DNA of 64,000 nt from Galerina marginata (Eukaryota; Basidiomycota; Agaricomycetes; Agaricales; Galerinaceae). A program made the translations under genes and the position numbers. Below the pieces are notes generated by a model. The model saw only the letters and a list, made by a program, of their open reading frames with translations. It had not been told where the DNA came from and ran no database searches. The stretch spans positions 3,472,001-3,536,000 of the forward strand of contig JAECYW010000006.1 in assembly GCA_023014335.1 (NCBI GenBank), written 5' to 3'. This document shows positions 33,299-46,539 of this stretch, piece after piece (within the stretch, counting starts at the first letter, position 1; each line of letters starts with the position of its first letter).

Positions 33299-33865
33299 GG
33301 ACGCGAAGGAACCCAGTTCGATGACGCTGGGTATGTCTGATGCTGTATTTTTGTTTTCTATTGTCCTAATTGGTGTCAGATAGGTCGGGAAGTTTATTGG
33401 ACTGTGTACTTGCATCTCAATGTAGCCAGGTCGCTACGAGTGTTGTATAAATTGGTTGACGACATTTCTTCCATCTGTAAGGTTGCATATACACCGTGGC
33501 GTCTCAAATATTCCTATAATTGTTTAGTTATGACTGAAGCAATGGCTTCTAGTTTCGCAAGGTGGTCTCGGAACCACAGCCTGGAAACTGGTAAACTGTC
33601 AACCTCGAATCTTACGGGAGATTAAGAAATCTTACTCGTTTTAGCCTGGTGTCCTACCCCAAGAGTCATAGATCGAATTAGGTGAATTCGGCATTCAAAC
33701 TTTTGATCAGCCAGTGCGACAAGGCCATCTTGAGCCTGGAGGACTTCCCCAGGCAGTGTCAAACGGCAATAGAAACTGAAAATATCGAACAGCTAGCTCA
33801 GCTGGACTTGTTCATGATTACACTGAAAAGAATAAAAGTTTGGAAAATACAAAGTTGTACAATGA
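33299..33865. other. convergent 3' region
   Basis: Lies between the stop codons of the small membrane protein (+) and the proteasome gene (-). A 70-codon plus frame at 33682-33894 has no motif and overlaps the proteasome 3' end. No gene called. Confidence 0.45.
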
Positions 33866-34937
33866 TCACTGTGTTTGTGCGCCGTAACCTCTGATACCCT
33901 CAGCGAACGACCATGACGTTTCAAGATGCTTCGACTCCGTAATAGTCACTCCGGCCTCCGTCACATTGGCGATTTGATACTAAAGCAGTGTTAGAACAGA
34001 GCAAAGAACCGACGACGATGATAATCCGTACCTTGTTCAAACTCCTAGCATCACGATAGAAAAGCACCCGCATGCTGTTCTCGAGAATAGCAAGGGCCTG
34101 CTCCTCCGTTAAGATGTCCTCGCGTCCTTCAACGGCGTCACGCAGGAGAGGCTGGGCAATGTGACCACCATAACCTGTCGCAAGGGTCGACGCTGAATAG
34201 GTCGTTCCCAAAAGATCAACATAAGCTAAGAATCTGGTGACATGGGTCAATTGCAATTATAGTAAAACTGAAAACAAAAACGAACTTCTTCCCATTTTTA
34301 ACACCGCCAACGAGAAGGGAGTTCCAAAGTGGGTTCATTTTCGACCTTCGTGCGTACATCACTTGAGCGAGATATTCATGAATTTCAGTAGGGCCAAGAT
34401 TGTGGCCATCTTGGGCAGTGAATTCTTCGATCATAAGTTCGTCGAGGAGAGTTTGGATGTATTGGAAATCAGACATGTCGCCTCCAGCTCCAATCACAGT
34501 GTTGGCTCCAACTGGATGGAGTCGCTGGACGTCCTTGAAGCGGGCGAGAGATCCATAGGATGCTACAGTTCATAATTAATAAATCGATATCGAAATACTT
34601 GCAAATATCGTACCGAGGTTGTCTGCTGCCATCATGATACCATCCTTGTACTTGATTGCCAAAACACTCGTTCCCGTTACAATCGGTTGTCTGTGAGGGT
34701 ACATTGGCTTCATAAGGTGCACAAGAATTTGAAAATAACAGAACATACTGTGTTCTTTGCACACCTGCTGAAAATGCATCCTTTGGGGTATTCTGTGGTC
34801 GTTGGTGAATAGGATATGTTGCATACGGGTCAGTCAAAGCGTCATTACGCTGCATTCATTGCCTGATTAGCTTGCTAGGCCTTGATCAACGACAAATAAC
34901 CTACGGGGCGACCCCAGTTCGTTGGGAAATGGTCCAT
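33866..34937 (-). CDS. PRE4: 20S proteasome beta-7 subunit (PSMB4/Pre4 type)
   Basis: Non-catalytic beta subunit of the 20S proteasome core. The chain starts MDHFPTNWGRP|RNDALTDPYATYP (intron at about 34859-34904). It continues with QQPIVTGTSVLAIKYKDGIMMAADNLG, the hallmark mature N-terminal segment. Then come SYGSLARFKDVQRLHPVGAN, GDMSDFQYIQTLLDEL, the MNPLWNSLLVGG block, DLLGTTYSASTLATGYG and the terminal exon with YQIANVTEAGVTI, stop at 33866. No N-terminal catalytic Thr is used in this subunit, as known for the family. The long propeptide-like start is also typical. Confidence 0.92.
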
Positions 34938-35128
34938 TGTCAAAAGTGTAGTTAGAGGAAAAGGTGGTGCAGTCCAGGAATTGGACGCGCAAGCAGGACG
35001 CGTATTCAGATTGGCTTACGTAAACTTGTCACATGGGAATGATGCAGTCCTAAGAAAATCAAATGGAGGAATTCATCGCTTCGTCTTGCTGAAGGGGCTA
35101 TGTGTTATCTACTAGTAGCTGCACTGAA

Positions 35129-38100
35129 CTACAAAGGTACACCAGAGTGCCTGCTCGCAAACTTGCTAATAAGATCCGGATTCTTGTCTTCATATTCGAC
35201 GCAGGTCTGCAACAGCTTTTCAGCATTGGACGTCTCTGCGGCATTCCGAACTAGCAAGAGAATTCAGTTAGACTAAGAGCCCTTTAGGAGGTAGTAAAAA
35301 GGCATACTTTTGTCTAAGGTTCGAGGTTTGATCATCCTGACAGCAATTTCTCTCTGAAGGTCTTCGAAAAGGTCCAAAACTTGCCAATAGCCGGAGAGTT
35401 GCAATGCTTGAAGAAGCAAATCTAGATCTGAAATCTCAGCTGACGGCCTATTTCCCGTGTAGATATAGTCTGAAAACGAGCAGGTGAGTGTTGTGGCAAT
35501 AAGAGATGCGAAGAGGTTTACCTAACACCATTAGAACGCATGCAGTAGAATACTCAGAGACATTGAAGATGATTGGCGCGTCTGAGGAGGCAGGCCGCGA
35601 CTCTGCAAAGCCCGCACAAAAAGAGTCCGCGAAGTATTCGCTCGATACAGCCAAAAAGCTGCGATGGGCAACAAGAGGTTCTGAGTTCTCTTCATGATCA
35701 CTAGCGATGAAAGCCACGTCGGTGAGTGCGTTTCTTCTCCGAAGTTCTTCGAACCCAGAGCGAATGGAGACAAGTTTCAACTCGGAGTCGTCGATAGGCT
35801 GACTGGCTGGATACTGCGGATGGTAAACCTGTAAGACGCCTGCGGCACGAAGCAGCTTTCCGAACGGCAGTAAGAAGCCCCGAACGTGACGGATATTCTC
35901 ATCCACATCATGGGTTTCAAAGACGAGTTCGTCGGCCTTGTCCCATCGCCAAACATCTGTTTCAGGATGGTCGACGTTGAGGAATATTTCGGCACCTCCG
36001 AGTGGGACTAAGACTGATTCCGCAGCCGCGACATTGTCATTGAGGAAGCTGTATGTTTGTTCCACATCGTGGGCAACGATACGGCGCTGCGACGAGGACA
36101 AATCTCGTAGTGAGGCGAGCACTCGAAGGTGAGCGACCTGAAGAGCATTATTCCGTTGGTCATGGAGATATATTATGAGCAAAACAGGAAACTTACCACT
36201 TCCGAGATGGAGGGTCGCCCTAATTCTGGATATGCCAGGACCACTCGTTGGTTCGGTTGATCAGCAAACAGGGCCCGCTGGGTCCATGCGACAGCCTCAA
36301 ACTCTTTCCTGACGAGATCAGTTGGGGTTACAACTTCGGAGAGAGCGGTAACATTAGAAGGGATATGCAAGCCAGGCAAGGTAGCATGTTGATCCTCAAG
36401 ACGACGGCTGGTGCTCATGTCGCGCGGAATGAACGTAAAGTCGTCGAGTTCGCGAAATCGATGCGACTCGATCCGCATTGGCAGAGAAAACCCATAGGCT
36501 TCGAAGAGAACACTTGCCCGAGCGACTATGTCATCTCCTTCTCTCGCATTCAAAGCAACCACACAGTCGATAAACATGGGCACGTCCAGTTGATTCTCAG
36601 TTCGGATGCCATGTTGGTGCAAAGAATCTTCAAGGTCCTGGTAATTCGGATGGACAAAAAATGGCGAATCATCGCCGAAGGCTGCTTCAAAGAGAGGTTG
36701 TCTCGCATAGAGCTCATTGGATAGCGTGATGGCACCATTACAGTTTGGAACCGGGAGAGGCTCGGTGTAAGACGGTGGGAGTTCAAGAATCCAAACAGAG
36801 AGTAACTCCTTATACTGAGCCAACTCCGTGGCAGATAGGTTTGCAGGTAATTCCAGCTTGTCCCGAAACTGTACAAATGGAAGAATGTGACCGTTGAGAA
36901 GGCGTAGACTGCCATATTCCGCGACAAGTACGTTCATGAAGCGAGCGGCGGTGTCGAGGGCCAGAGCCGGAGGCAGCATGTAGACCTCTGAGGCTGGACG
37001 AAGGTCCAAAGTCGATCCACTTGAAGCCGATGGCCATATCGGAAGTTGCTGAGCAATGTTCCGGAGCTCATCAGGTATGGTATGGGGAATGTTGTTTCGT
37101 GCCCAACTTGCGAACGTGGTTTTGAGGCCATCATCAAAATTGGTGATTGTCTCCGCAACTGTATTTTGATGAGGTAAGAGAGCCTTTAGAACAGTTTGCA
37201 GGTTGAATGATGGAAAATCTTCAGATCGGAGGATATGATGTAGCGCCGGCGGCGTATGCTCTTCATGGGCCCGCACAACATTCACATCCAAATTATCCAA
37301 AAATGCGCGAATCAACTCGCTCTCAGCGGAACTACCGTCGATAACCACAGTCGAAGCATCTTTGCAACTAGCAAAAGAAACAAAGGTATTGGGTCGGATG
37401 GTTGGAACCAGTGGAAAGTCGACTATGTCGTTGGAAGCTAAGCCGAGGTGAGCGTACTCGTCCCAGCAAACCCAGAAGTCATAAATCCAATTGGTCAGGT
37501 CTGGGGCGGCCTCGTACGGGGTGGCGGGTGGTAAACGAGCTTCAATGAACGATTTGATTGCCTCGGCGTCGAGCGGTGAGATGTTCAGGTTCAACTTTAG
37601 AAGTTGACTAGTTTTGAGGTCCGAAAGAACGAAGCGGTCGGGTGGAAAATTGTGCCTGAGAGATTTCTTTCGAGGCCGCCATATGTAGTAAGACATGACA
37701 GAATCTGATTGGTCGTGGAACGTCCCAAACATGCCGTTTTCAAGGGGTAGGATAGGAAGCCCGAGCAAGTTTGTTGCATCTTCTTCCTTCCCCAAAAGGT
37801 AAGTGAGGACATCTTCGACGACCTTGGAATCGAGCTCTGAAATCATTGACGAGGATACTTGGAGCATCTCAGATTTCAAAAAAGTTGGGCTAACTGCTGC
37901 AATGCGAGCCTGTTCCGTTGCCAGTCGACTTGGGCCTTTTGAGAGCCTGGCTATGCGTTGTGATTGCAGGATAGAGAGAACCGTCTGGACACTTGGCGGT
38001 TCATCACCAGAAAGAACAACCTCTTGAGCTGACAAGAAGATGGTCGAATTGTGCAAGCTTTGGAAAACCGGACGTGTGGAGGATTTGAGATATTCGGAGT

Positions 38101-41100
38101 AGAATGCGTTGATGATAAGACGAGAATAGATATCCTCTTGGCTGCGATGTTGGCCTGGCCACCACTGCTTGTTGTTTCCAATCTGCAATAGGCTTTCAAG
38201 CAGAAATAAATAGAGAGGTGGGATGACGTGTGCGAGAATCCAGGTATTAAATTTGGATTCGAGGGTCCCGTACTCGTCCAGTCGTATACCTCTCCTGTCG
38301 GAGGACAACAGGAATGTCGCCATGACATGCACGGGCAGCGAAGTGGGGATACCAAGGGGTAGAGTCGAGAAAAATTTGAAGGGCCCTAATTTGGTCGGCG
38401 TATCTCCTAGCAGGGCTGCAAGACCGGCAGTAGGTGGTAAACGCGGTCGATGTTGGACGAGAGGCGACAATATTTCGTGAGGTATTTGCTCTTCAGGTAC
38501 AATCGTGTTGGCAGTTCTCCAAGTAGAAGTAGACCCCAACAAGTCCGTGATCGTGATATCCGTAGTTGAGTACCCCGTAGCGGAGTCAGTCCGAATTGAG
38601 GCCCGATGAGCGTCGAAACACCAGGATTCTTCTTGGACACCAAATGGATCCCGTCTCACACCGTTGATCTTGGTGACTCCGGTGAAAAGCAGGCAATTCG
38701 ACGCTGCTTCCCGGAATGGGTCGAGGATTTCGTATTCAAGATCGGCGCATCCCCTCATATGATGAGAGATGGCTTCTGGAAATCCTTCGCAATGCGAGTT
38801 CTCTCTCAGAGGAAGAAGAAAGATGGTCTTTTGAGAGAATTTTGATTAGTATTGACTATTTTGCATTGGAGAATAAGTAGATATCTGCTCACTCCATGGA
38901 AAACTTCTCTACTGGAGAGATCAAAACCGAATAGCCCATCAACAGCGGAAAGGTGGCTTGGGTAGTATCTATAGAGAGGAATTAGACATATCCCACAACG
39001 GCCGTCAGTAGATCCTCACTGTCGAACATGATTCAAAGGTAGCATCAACGACGCTACGTCTGAGATCGGGAGATGCTCCTTCGATGGGTTCAAAAACAAG
39101 ACATTGGAATTGGATATTAATATTGCCAACTAGAGTCACTCTATCAGCACAAGCAAGTCAGCTCTGAACAAGGAAACCCACCTCGGTGAAATGGAACATT
39201 GTGAGAACACCCAGCCCGAATTGTCCAATGGAACCACGCTTTCCTTCCTTTCCACCAATACCAGTACGGCGAATGCCTATGAAGTCTGCATCTGTGAATG
39301 TCGCATTGTTAAACACGACAAGAGAAGGTGACGTGCAGAATTTGGCCATGATGGGAGAAAGGGCACGAAGATCTTCATCAGGGCGAGGATGGAACCGGTT
39401 GAGAAGAAGGGTAAATTCTGTTGCATTTGCGTCAGCTGCATTGGCAAGAAATTCAGTCGCAAATTGCTTGTCGCTATATTGTGTCAAGATCTTGCGAACT
39501 GTTGTGATTGGTTTCTGCCCCATGTCAACGCTTGGTACCGAAAGATCGGCGTATTTTAAGCCTAGTCGCCGAACCTTGAGTCTTCTCGCCAAAGGCTCAT
39601 CCAGAAGCGGGTGCACGATGAAATCGCCGACTGAAGGTATCAGACGGGCATGTTCACCAATATCATTGAAATAGGTCTCGACGAATGGTCGCAACTCGCC
39701 CGTCAGATCAGGCACCAGAAGCTGAGCTCGCTCAGCATCGTCCAGTTCAGTGGGCACCAACCGCAAGAGGCTAAGAGATACATTGACGTTATTCAAGGAT
39801 GCACTTTGGCTTCGAAGTTCCATCATCTTCAAAATAATCGCCTCAGTGGAAGGCCTATGAGAAGGACAAAGTCAGACATTGTTAAAACAGTCGTCGAAGA
39901 AAATACATACCTGTCAGTGCAACCCATATGCCGTAGGAAATCTTGCATTCTTGAGTCGGTGAACAAGACCTGATGAAAACCGGACTCGACAACTGAGACA
40001 ACAAAAACTGCATTTCTCGTCTCCGAGAGCCGCATCTCCGTCGTTGGCACCCATCGTCTATCGGAGGTGACGACCTGCAAGGTGCTAAAATCGCCATCGG
40101 TCAAATTTCGAGCACTGAGCTCCCTCACGATTTCGAGAACGTTGGGAAAGGCGTCCTCTGGATTGTCAAGTACTCGGTCGAGTTGTTTGATCAAAATATC
40201 GGCTGCCAGAGGCTGGTCCCATCCTAGAACATGTCTAAGCGAAGATGGTATACTAAAAGGCTCTAGAACGGAAAGAACTCTGTCGAAGAAGTAACGCGAT
40301 AATGTGCTTGGGTCGCGACATTCTTCTGATCCACATAGACCCTGTTCCGTGGGCAGCCATCTCAGCTCAGGAGAAACCTTGAGCCGAGAGCAGTCGAAAC
40401 GTTCGATGGTAATCAGAGACAAGAGACTCCGCGATAAATTTACTGACTTTGGGGATGAGGAGTTGGATGAGATGAAATTGATTCGCTCCTGAACAACATC
40501 GGTCGTCAAAACCCGCTGCATCAGGTGTAGGCTCTGCAGAGATCGAATGATACTCTTTTCAGACACTGTCGTATCGTTTGGTTGACGTTCTGGGTTTTCC
40601 TCGTACAAGGGAGCAAGCTTCGAGCCTGGGTCGATGATGTCGGCGGCCTTTTTCTTGGATCCATCCTTCACGGTTACAAATTCTGCGTCGCGTACCGTAT
40701 TGAGAATTATAGGAGCAACGTTATATCGGTTTTGAACAATGTAGTTCAATGCAGCAGCATGAACATAATCCAATTGCACTGTAAAATTCTCCGCCGTCAA
40801 TGACAATACGTCGAGGTCGGATAGATGGCCGTGAGAAGAGGAATCTTGTTCAAGATATCCAAGGATACCCCGCGCAATGGTCGGAAGTTGAACGAACCCG
40901 ACGTTAGGTATTGATGGCAAGAATGGCGGATGTTCCACAGATTTGAGTGACAATCCATCTGGGACGTGAGTCCACTCAGTGACGAGGACACTACTGCCAG
41001 CTGGGTACGAAACCATTGGGAAAATGGGCAGGCTCCTTAGGCGGCGAATTTGCTCCCGGCTAAATGCTCCTTGAAGGATGCAAGACCCTTGAGCGCGTGA

Positions 41101-43710
41101 CGATATGTGCTTGAGAATTGTGGCACATGTCTCTTGCGATAAAGGTTGAGCATCAACTGAAGGTGAAAGCGGAACCGCGTCGAGCAAGCTGTGGATGTCG
41201 GAGATGCTTTTCAACAATCTGAGAGACGCAAGGACTGTGTGTGCAGTAACCGAGAGATCCGCATCAAGGAAAGGAATTCCGAGAGACGAAAGGTGTTGTA
41301 TGGAGTTCGGATGTTCGCCACGAGATCTGAATATTGTAGTTTCTGCTTTCCTCAAGCCGCGGGTTGTCGGTAGGAGGAAGAGGTGTCGGCTCTGCGCGAA
41401 TAACTCGTCTTTGTGCTCATAGGTGTTCATCCATTCCCAATACACAGACAACCATATAATGACACGAGCGTCAGTCTTCTTAAGCGACAAATCCAGGCCC
41501 ATCCGATTTGGGTAAATCGTGAGGTAGTCGACGATATGAGTGGCAGCCAAGGTTTCGATGTTCAATGCTTTCGGGCCATGGATGCGGAGAACATCCGCAA
41601 TCGGACGGGGAAGGGAATGAAGATCAATTGCGGAATCGTCGCATGCTCCAAAGACGTTGAATTCGACTCGGTTCATCATCGTATGAGTCTTCAGGGAGGT
41701 GTCCTTGGGTAGGAGGGCAACATTTTCACCGCATGAGATAGGAACAAGCGGAAGTCCAATAATATTGAGGATGTTCGACGAGGAAAGGAGATATCCAAGA
41801 ACGACTAATAAATCTTCTTTAGAAGCCAATTGCAGTAGATCAAGATGGTTCTGAATATTGAAAATGTTTCGTCAGGGTTTTTTCCATGAGTAGGTCAGTG
41901 GCACGAACCAATAAAGCCTTATGGGCAACCTCGGGCGTAAGCATTGAAAATTGCTCATTTCCCTCATCTTTTACGATTTTGACGATATAAGCAGGCGGGC
42001 GGGTCAACTGCAACCCCATCGAAGTCAGAGCTCCTAACACGGCCGTTGAAACACCCGGCTCTGCAACAATAACCTGATCCAGCGAGAGATATTCTACCAC
42101 GGTAGTGGTGCTTTGTTGCCTTTGGTATACCGGCCAAACTGACGATTTTGACGAGGTAATAAATTTGAAGAGATTCAAAGGAAGAAACTCCCAATATACA
42201 TTTTCGCCGCTCGTAGCAGGCGAGCGTTGTTCAGGTGGCCATGCGTTAAAAATGTCCAGGGCAGTGTTTGATTGAGCAAGGACTTCGAGAAGCTGATTCC
42301 ACGCCAGCGGGATATAATGCTCAAATAGCAGTTGATTCCATCCGATCAGGATCCTGGAAGGTAATCGACATGATCAGTGATGGGTGGAATCACATTCAAC
42401 AAGGTACTCACTGATCACTACTTCCTGGCACGATGCCTATTTCTCTTGGATTACGGAGATGTTGACGCGATTGCGTAAGCGCAAACAGGGCATGTATGTG
42501 GGCACAGAACCCGGTGGGAAGAGGAAGAGGTAGGTAGGTGAAGAGTCGACCAGAAGTTCGGTCGGCGAAGGTTGGATTCAGGGCAGTGGCGATTCCAATG
42601 TTCGCAAGGAGTTTATGCTCCTTTAGAATCGCTGTTGGATTGAGACTGTCTGGAAACATGTTCGACAGCAGTTCGACAGCTGAATCCTTATGGAAAGGGC
42701 AATGCAAGACCCGCCACGTCTTCTCTTGAACAACACCGTTGATGGTGGTTGTAACAGTGGCTATGGATGTCTCGTTGCCTTGCCCGCATGAGATTGGATT
42801 AGAACGGGAAATAAATAGCGTTGCCAGGCATGTTGACCTGCCCTCCTCGTTAATGTCATAAATCTCTAACTTTTGGATGTGGTGGAGAAAGAGCAGCGAT
42901 ATTCCAAGCTCCTCGTTGATGAATTCGCGGAAGAGATGCGATATGTCATCGGCAGCAACAACTCTAGAGCTGATCTTGCTACCTGCAGTACGAAGAGGGC
43001 AACGGACTACGGTTCCTTCAAATGAGGCTTTGATGCTGTCCGAAAACCACTGGAAAGGCGTTAACTGGTCGGGATATTGCGACGAGATCAGGGAAAGGTC
43101 CTTTTTGATTCCCGTTGAGTCAGTAAAGGCCCGCAATGGATCAAACATGGCCAATAAATTTCCAGAGAGGATTTGAGGACAATCTGTGATCTAGTCAAAG
43201 TTTAATGACCTCAGTGAGGATAGAGATTGTGTGAATGGAGACAAACATGGAAAAGAGACCGAAATCCAACACCATATTTGCCTATCTTGCTATATATATA
43301 AAGCACAAAAATTAGTAGGGAACATTGAACTAGAATGGGGTACGTACGAAGAATCGTCCACTTTAGACGATTCATAGGTGTTTTGTAACGCATACCAGTC
43401 ACTGTCGACAAATTTTGCATCATTGAACGCCAAGAGAGCAGGTCCTTGCGTCGTGGCAAGCCGAGGATGGTAAAGCCAAGTCGTGGGATGTGCTCGTCGG
43501 TCTAAAACGAAAATCTGACCAGATTGCAGGTTAAAGAGGAGCCTGGTTGTTGAAACTTTTGAAGGGTCGAACACGTACCTGTTTTGATGCACCTGCGTCG
43601 TCTGAATTCTGCTCTATTTCACGGAGTAACCCCACTGAGTACGGATAGTTGTGGAGTATGGATTTCAAGGCAGCGACAGGGCTGGTTGCCTGCCCAAAGC
43701 TATCAGCCAT
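35129..43710 (-). CDS. giant sacsin-like protein with two GHKL ATPase repeats and C-terminal BTB domain
   Basis: Single gene of about 2,650 residues and roughly a dozen exons. The N-terminal Hsp90-like ATPase part shows LLREIEQNSDDAGAS, then IFVLDRRAHPT, GPALLAFNDAKF and KIGKYGVGFRSLFHITD. A second, diverged repeat near residue 1250 has TEFLANAADANATEF, LVVFNNATFTDADF and GSIGQFGLGVLTMFHFTE, then SNSNVLFLNPSKEHL and GLFGFDLSSREVFHGT. The last 220 residues contain a BTB/POZ domain (NALTDVAFI, PLVAHRSFLAVSSEYFADSF, DYIYTG). Verified joins include SKQ|IFVL, KALL|NHLDLL (intron about 41847-41906), TDR|PSTEAI and SEV|VAHLRV. The repeat order recalls animal sacsin, a chaperone-like giant. Fungal relatives are largely uncharacterised and are sometimes filed under DUF3684-type families. 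It is likely a cytosolic chaperone or ubiquitin-adaptor hybrid. Its stop is 191 bp upstream of the proteasome start on the same strand. Confidence 0.82.
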
Positions 43711-45107
43711 GGTAGAAGTGGGAAAGATTGGGCGTCGATGAGGTTCTTCCGCAGAGCAAGGCTTTATAGGCAAATTATCCCTCGTGGGCTCTTATCGTTG
43801 TGAAGAGGCGCCCGAGAAGCAAATTGTGGCTTCGAGGAACAGAATAGAACGTCTGCTGCGAGACCTCGGAGCCTGTTGACTATCCTCAGCCTCAGATTAC
43901 CAAAAGATGCATGAAGGTAGCTTACGCGACAAAATATGAGATCAATCCATTTGTCGTATCCTTTTGGCGTATCCTCTGAAGTGGGCGATTTTGCAGGCGA
44001 GGTCTTGCTTCGGAATTGAGACCGGCGCTCGGAGACCTTCGGCGCTGAACCATAAAATTTAAATGGTGCGGAAGAGATAAAGCAAATTCTGCTGAATGTT
44101 GAATTCAATGCATCTACGTTCAGAAAATCCACGAAAAGAAGAGAAAGGAATACTCGAGTATGTAAGAGGTTCAATTTGAAGGAAGCCTTGAGCAATTCTG
44201 GTTGGAATCGGAGTAAAGCGGAGTTTCGAATACGGCCCGGGCCCCGCAACCGGTAAATGTGAAATAACATTCATCATCATGGACAGTGTATTTCAAGAGT
44301 CAAGACAGCGTATGGGATTCGAAAAAACTACTGGGATAGTCACCGTTAAAGAGCCTTCTAGTCCTACTTGTATGACTCTTTTTGTAACAGCCTTGCTTAA
44401 GTTGAAGCAGATTCCGAGCTTCTAACTCAATAATAATATTGCCAGCCCTTTACCCCAAGCACGCAATTGAAGCTTGACTGAAGGAGTTTTTTAGTTCCTT
44501 GGACAGCTCGAACCCATTGTGTTGGAGTATGAAAGGGCGATGTATCGCATAAGTAACGGTGCTACGACATGGTGGTAAGAGATAAAGAAGGAGAAACGGA
44601 CATGGCCATGGTAAAGAATCTAATGTTAACACGGGTAAATACCCGAATCGGGATCGTGAACTCCAACACATTGCACATGAAAAAATTGAAGAGAAAGCGT
44701 TGATGCTCTTGTGTGCACATAAACACCTGGTGAAATTATAGAAACCTCCGAAAAGTTTCCATTACGTACTCTGAATCTCTGATTGAATAATTGACATAAA
44801 ATTTTCAATTAACAGAAAATTCGCCACATATGCACATAAATGCGTGCTCTTGCAATATTGCTGAGGTCAAGTCGCGACGCGAGTAGCATCGTTACGCACC
44901 AACATCTTGAAGGTAACGTGATCATAAGCGTGTCAATCGCGTCAATAGGACCAAATAGACGCGAAACAAAGGTAATTAAGCGTGCGTGATCAACAAACTG
45001 CTTTCTCTTCCAACCACCATCATCTCCAGCACCGTCGCCCTCCCTCAAGCCACACCCGGCCTCCAGCAAACCGCCAGCACCGACAACCCCTCAGCAACAC
45101 ATTCGAC
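43711..45107. other. spacer; possible small gene on minus strand unassigned
   Basis: Minus-strand frames at 43764-44270 and 44059-44280 are moderately long and could splice together, but I see no domain and cannot prefer a chain. The rest is AT-rich, and the right end holds the histone H4 promoter and 5' UTR. Confidence 0.35.
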
Positions 45108-45607
45108 ATGTCTGGACGTGGAAAAGGTGGAAAGGTACGGTCCATTCCACTCATGCCGGTGGTTAACATTTAATGTGTCTGTTCGTCGTCTCTAGGGCCT
45201 CGGAAAGGGTGGAGCCAAGCGTCACCGCAAGATTCTTCGTGACAACATCCAGGGTACGTCGTGGATGCACGGACCTCGCTGCCGAATTAAGGAATGGGTA
45301 CTGACTTGCTATCTCTTATTCTTAGGTATTACCAAGCCAGCTATCCGTCGTCTCGCTCGTCGTGGTGGTGTGAAGCGTATCTCTGGTCTCATCTACGAGG
45401 AGACCCGCGGTGTCCTTAAGATCTTCCTCGAGAACGTCATCCGCGACTCCGTCACCTACACCGAGCACGCAAAGCGGTAAGCAGTTATCTACGCATCCAG
45501 ATACCACCCTATATACTGATACTATTACCAGCAAAACTGTCACCGCTCTCGACGTCGTCTACGCCCTCAAGCGCTCCGGTCGCACCCTCTACGGTTTCGG
45601 TGCTTAA
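45108..45607 (+). CDS. histone H4
   Basis: Core nucleosome histone, 103 codons plus stop, in four exons: 45108-45134, 45196-45253, 45326-45476 and 45532-45607. Translation gives [21 protein letters not shown]..., then [20 protein letters not shown] and, after [15 protein letters not shown], ends [11 protein letters not shown]. Presence of three introns is normal for basidiomycete H4 genes and unlike the intronless metazoan form. Position 1 is [11 protein letters not shown] as in most fungi. Confidence 0.98.
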
Positions 45608-46094
45608 GCAATTGTATTCTAATACCATCACACTTGGTTAGTTTTGTCATACATTCATGTGATATATCCACTGAAGCGCAACAATAGCTGCTATTTCTCG
45701 ACGTTATGTATATTGCCCTCGTCAACGTTTTCCGAGGACCTTTGTTCTATTATGTTTCTCCTCCTGTATACTATGACATGCTATGGCCAAATATTATACT
45801 GTCCAATGATATTTATGACAATCTTGCCATCTGTCTTACTGCTCGCTCACGTTAAGGACGGAATTGCTAGTATGGCAGGGGAATTGATAGGTTGGGACCA
45901 GGAAATGGTCTCGTTTTGCCCCGCTGAGGAGGCATCATACACCTTGGGTGAACGTGATAGTATTTATTAATGACCTCGTCAGGCGTCTTTGTCTATGAAC
46001 AGCAACTGAGCGTCGTACAGGCAGTACAATTTGAGCATGCTTTCGAGGATGTCCTCATCATTGAGGTTTACTGGTAGGGAAACGTTCAGAGAGG

Positions 46095-46290
46095 TAGCAT
46101 AATGGGTATCTGGAGAGGGGAAGAATGGGTCTGTTCGCAAGTCACGGTAAAAGTCCCTTGACCCCCAAAATCTAGTGACTCAGATTCCTGAAAAGGCAGA
46201 GGCAACGGTACCGATTGAAAAAGGGATGTGGTTGCTTTGAGTGAATGTACTGCATAGGCCAATGGCATTTATTCAAAACCCTGCTACTCA
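46095..46290 (-). repeat. decayed copy of the methyltransferase 3' end
   Basis: Matches 46415-46570 in direct orientation. Shared are gaggggaagaatggg, ttgacccccaaaat, agtgactc.gat, cggtaccga and an aatggc..cataaa/ttattca end. The second copy overlaps the last codons and 3' UTR of the methyltransferase, so this one is a non-functional tail duplicate. The 45608-46094 stretch to the left has no recognisable gene. Confidence 0.55.
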
Positions 46291-46539
46291 TCTGATCGTC
46301 TAGTTACTTCTCGCCTTTACGAGGCTGGTGCATGTTGGACCCAATAGGGCCGTCCAGGATGCACTATTGTCGAGGTTGATGCGAAAGCATGAAGCTCAGG
46401 TCTGTGGGAGAATAAAAGGGACGGGGGGAGGGGAAGAATGGGCAAGGCTTCGGACGACTGCCAAAGTCCGTTTGACCCCCAAAATTAAGTGACTCTGATC
46501 CCAGATGTAGTGCGGTACCGAGATCAGATAGAAATAAGC

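Noticed and set aside
32792..33415. Minus-strand frame of 207 codons
   Set aside because: Lies opposite the well-supported 32765-33298 gene; its His/Gly/Asp-rich composition is what the codon bias of that gene produces on the other strand.
41840..41906. Apparent frameshift in the sacsin-like gene
   Set aside because: A 60-nt intron (gttcgt to tcag) restores the frame exactly (KALL to NHLDLL), so no frameshift is needed.
43764..44280. Possible small minus-strand gene upstream of the sacsin-like gene
   Set aside because: Two competing frames without domain, start context or convincing introns; left unassigned.
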